NCBI RefSeq assembly: GCF_040802235.1
Contig: NC_133158.1
Span: forward strand, 38,134,001-38,198,000
DNA from: Manis javanica
Taxonomy: Eukaryota > Chordata > Mammalia > Pholidota > Manidae
DNA length: 64,000 nt
Reading direction: 5' to 3'
Below are positions 60,655 through 64,000 of this stretch, piece by piece. The notes under the pieces are model-generated. The model had not been told where the DNA came from, made no database searches, and saw only the letters and a program-made list of their open reading frames with translations. Made by a program: the position numbers and the translations under genes. Within the stretch, counting starts at the first letter, position 1; the number at the start of each line of letters is the position of its first letter.

Positions 60655-61372
60655 GTAATTTTATTTTATTTTACCTTTTTTTATTGAGGTACGGTTGACA
60701 TTACAATATAATATTGGTTTCAGATGTACAATATGTAGTGATTTGACAATTACATGTTATGAAATTCTCACCACATAAGAGTAGTTATCACCTGTCACTG
60801 TACAAAGTTATTTCACTATTGGCTATATTCCCTACACTGTGCTTTCATCCCTTATTTACTTTTCTCATGACTTTATTCATGACTTAGTTATTTTATAATT
60901 GGAAGTTTGTGCTTCTTAACCCCCTTCACCTATTTTGCCAAACCCCCCTTCATCCACTCTCCCATATGGCAGCACCAGTTTGTTCTGTGTTTTAGTCTAT
61001 TTCTGTTTCATCCATTTGGTTGTTCATTTGTTTTATTTTTTAGATTCCCCATGTAAGTGAAATCCTACAATCTTTGTCTTTCTTCGTCTTGTGTATTTTA
61101 CTTTACATAAAACCCTCTAGGTCCACCCATGTTGTCGTAAATGGCAGAATATTTTCCTCTGACAGCTGAGTAATATTCCACTGTGTACATGCCCGACATC
61201 TTCTTTACCCATTCATCTACCGAGGGACACTTTGGCCACTTCTGTCTTGGCTATTGTAAATAGTGCAGCAGTAGACATAGGGGTGTATTTCAATAGTGAT
61301 TTTAGTTTCTTTGAGTAAATACCCAGAAGTGGAATTGCTGAGTAAATACCCAGAAGTGGAATTGATGGTATT
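60655..61372 (-). repeat. L1 3' end, antisense, 30-40 bp after the exon 14 donor
   Basis: The + strand order (tttttattgaggtacggttg, gattccccatgtaagtgaaa, aggtccacccatgttgtcgt, atacccagaagtggaattg) is antisense L1 3' sequence. A 26-bp unit, gagtaaatacccagaagtgg plus aattg, is duplicated in tandem at about 61313-61364. Confidence 0.88.
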
Positions 61373-61374
61373 TC

Positions 61375-62340
61375 AATGAAATGCTATAATTTAAAAATGT
61401 AGCTTTTATTCTAGTGTTTGGGTTTTTATAATCTCTTTAAAGATAGCTTTCAGAGAGGTTGAACAAGTGACAGATTGTAATTGAGGCTTACCAGCACCTT
61501 CTCAAAGAAATCACCACAAGTTCTCTCTTCCCAGAGCTGTCTAACTGGCAGTTTAAAACTAGAGGATCTGTGAAAATTTTCGTCATCAACTAACAAAATA
61601 TTAGATGTACAGTTGTGTACATTTTGTAAATAGACTGAATATCTGTCAAAAGCCTTTAGAAGTAGGTGCTTACACAAAGTGAAAACCCTAGCTAATTAAC
61701 TCGTTCTTAAAGCATTTGATTAGAGAAGCAGCAGTGGGGTGGTGAGCCCATGGTTGGAGGCTTTCTGACTTTTCTATATTAAGGTGAGCATGAAATTGGT
61801 AACAAATGCCCCTCATTATTGTATTTTAAAGCACAGCTTATTGATGTGTTGCCCACTCTCCACAGGAGAGCTTGCGCCCTTTCACCCTGTCCAAATTCTG
61901 TTTCTAGAGTCTCACCCTCATACTTACTATTTCCTGTAGCTAGGTGGTGAAAGTGGTGAATGAGGCGTTGCCTCTCACGGAACCTGCCTTCATTTTCATT
62001 TCTAAGTGGAGACTTTCATCACAGGGCCTTACTCTCCCCGGCTACCCCCATTTCCCACTTTGCTGTAAGATGCACCATCTGAGAGATTTCCATGTCAGTG
62101 GCCTTGCAGGGCCCTGGGGAGGCCTCCACTTTGCACCCACAGCCCCAGGGCCTCTGACTCCCTTCCCACCCTCTGAGGAGCCCCCTCACAGAGCTCGCTG
62201 AGCCCCCCACTGCAAGATGTATAGGAAGCTGGCTGCTCTGAACCCTTGTCCTTTCTCCAGAATGTGGGAAGACAGGGCTTTCTGCCAGCCCAAGGCCTCT
62301 TCTGCCCTTTTACATTCTCTCTTCATCTGTTGTACACTTT
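61375..62340 (+). other. TXNRD3: TXNRD3 intron 14, nothing identified
   Basis: Unassigned. I searched it for the next TXNRD3 exon (expected to begin near RVIGFH) and did not find it. Confidence 0.5.
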
Positions 62341-62352
62341 TTTTTTTTTTTT

Positions 62353-63977
62353 GAGAGGGCATCTCTCATACTTATTGATCAAATGGTTGTTAACAACAAT
62401 AAAATTCTGTATAGGGGGATCAATGCTCAATGCACAATCATTAATCCATCTCAAACCTAGTTCTCGTCAGTCTCCAATCTTCTGAAGCATAACGAACAAG
62501 TTCTTACATGGTGAACGAGTTCTTACATAGTGAATAAGTTCTTACATGGTGAACAGTACAAGGGCATTCATCACAGAAACTTTCGGTTCTGATCACGCGT
62601 TATGAACTATAAACAATCAAGTCAAATATGAATATTTGTTTGATTTTTATACTTGATTTATATGTGGATCCCACATTTCTCTCTTTATTATTATTATTAT
62701 TTTTATTTTTAATAAACTGCTGAAGTGGTAGGTAGATGCAAGATAAAGGTAGAAAACATAGTTTAGTGTTATAATAGAGCAATTGTAGATGATCAGGTGT
62801 GTGCCTGTAGACTATGTGCTAATCCGAGCTAGACAAGGAATAAAAACATCCATGGATGCAGAAGCTTTCTCTCAACACAGGGGAGGGTGAGGTTCTAAGC
62901 TTCACCACTGTTGTTCCCCAATTTCTCACCTGATGGCCCCCCTGTGACTGTGCCTGTCTTAGGTTGTTCCTCCTTTGAGGAATCTTACCGGTCTCTGGCT
63001 AACTAGTCATCTTCCGGAGCCATACAGGGAAATGTGAAGTTGGCAAGTGAGAGAGAAGCCATATTGTTTGAAAAGGTTAGCTTTTTACTTCTTTGCAGAT
63101 TTATGCCCTGTGGCTTCTATGCCCAGCACTTGTCTCGAGGTATCTTTACCACCTGGAGGAATTATGATACTCAGTAAATTCGATATGAGGCACGAATTCT
63201 ATTTAAGGGTTGTAATTAGGAAGGAAGAAGAAAAGCTATAGAGGTAGCATATGGAAGAAAACATGGGAGGATTGATTATTTCTTTGACATATCTTCTTGT
63301 AGAGTACCTTAAGTATGTATAGGTTTTAAACTACTAACTAACTTGCACACACATATTAACATAATAGGAATACGGTGACATAAACAAACCAAATCTATAA
63401 TTACCAGCCATCTCCAGTGAAGCCAAGAAAACCATTTAGGCACCCTAGGCATTTGTGAAAATTAGTCTATGATATGATGGATATTGTCCAACTGTACTTG
63501 ACAGTCTGAGAGAAGTCAGACAAATTAAAGCAACCCATTTCTGGGATCTGTTCACATCCCATATGTTCTTTTAACCGTAGATAGTCTATAGTTGTAAGAT
63601 TTTGGAGCGCTACAACTTGCACCCCTCCCACCTCCTGGTTGAGTTCCAACAGTACAGATCCGGTCAAATTCGTTGTCTCACTGTATGCACATGCCAGCCT
63701 AGACATCTCTCTCCTCATTCCAATGGCAAGTCCAGGAAACGGTGGGGTGGACGCAGCCATAACCGCAGCATCGCCCGGATCCCTGTGGAGGCGGACGAGT
63801 CCTCCAGAGAGTGCTGATGCCGGAAGCTCCTCCTCGTATCGTATCTTAGTTCATTTTCTGGGTAGCCAAGCTAGGCCTTGATCTTCTGCATAGAAACAAA
63901 CAGACCCTTTGCCCACACTTTGACATGCTCTCTATACCACTGTGCAGAACTCATTGGAGGTCAGCACACAGGAACTG
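62353..63977 (-). mobile_element. Poly(A)-ended ERV env/LTR retrocopy B
   Basis: The second copy of the unit at 17732-19342, in the same orientation. The 3' end is identical (gagagggcatct(c/t)tcata next to a T-run at 62339-62352). The 5' end is the same word, acacaggaactg, followed by a T-rich flank. The overall order, (TTA)n tract and env relic are shared. It differs by many substitutions, so the copies are not a recent segmental duplication. The 5' flank is close to the window edge. Confidence 0.72.
63467..63760 (-). pseudogene. Degenerate ERV env transmembrane subunit (copy B)
   Basis: A minus-strand frame of 97 codons reading through SVLLELNQEVGGVQVV and the CEQIPEMGC motif, with the same Gly as copy A where the family has Cys. 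It is followed by a break in the frame. There is no surface subunit and no complete envelope. Confidence 0.65.
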
Positions 63978-64000
63978 ATAATATTTTTTTTTTTATTAAG

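Noticed and set aside
60625-64000. TXNRD3 exons 15-16 with the selenocysteine codon and SECIS
   Set aside because: I looked for RVIGFH-, HPTCGE- and GCUG-coding sequence and found none; they must lie to the right of the window.

Overview
The window is nuclear DNA of a placental mammal. It has a GT-AG spliced gene with a CpG-island promoter and a dense background of LINE-1, L2, MIR and endogenous retrovirus (ERV) relics. The only host gene I can support is TXNRD3 (thioredoxin-glutathione reductase, TGR) on the + strand. Fourteen exons can be read in one continuous phase from a probable CTG start at 11977 to the exon 14 donor at 60624, giving 583 codons. About the last 60-65 residues, with the selenocysteine C-terminus and the SECIS element, lie beyond the right edge. 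I see no primate Alu, rodent B1, carnivore tRNA-SINE or ruminant SINE anywhere, only ancient MIRs. That absence, the style of the young L1 3' end and two poly(A)-tailed ERV env copies would fit a lineage with little recent SINE activity. A pangolin is my best guess, but it rests on memory of repeat styles and is uncertain.

Layout. 1-11750 is the 5' flank: L1, L2 and MIR relics, a small orphan CpG-rich patch (about 4520-4830) and a + strand retroviral LTR with two CCAAT boxes (9538-9962). 11750-12500 is the TXNRD3 CpG island with exon 1. Intron 1 (12241-29522, 17.3 kb) holds a minus-strand solo LTR (12762-13493), several antisense L1s, a poly(A)-ended ERV env/LTR retrocopy (17732-19342) and a nearly full-length antisense L1 (about 19506-25698) with an open ORF1 and a broken ORF2. 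29523-49046 holds exons 2 to 12, with an antisense L1/MLT1 nest in intron 10 whose L1 sequence reaches almost to the exon 11 splice acceptor. 49047-60624 holds exons 13 and 14 and further L1 relics. 60625-64000 is the start of intron 14, with an L1 3' end 30-40 bp past the donor and a second env/LTR retrocopy (62353-63977).

How it works together. TXNRD3 joins a monothiol-type glutaredoxin domain (Cys-Pro-His-Ser) to a thioredoxin reductase module with an FAD fold, the Cys-Val-Asn-Val-Gly-Cys disulfide and an NADPH-binding fold. All exons seen are open and well spliced, so the gene looks functional. Its most notable property is the absence of any usable in-frame ATG: the only in-frame ATG (12202) lies inside the glutaredoxin domain, so translation must start at a non-AUG codon, most likely the CTG at 11977. 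Everything else I could name is transposon-derived.
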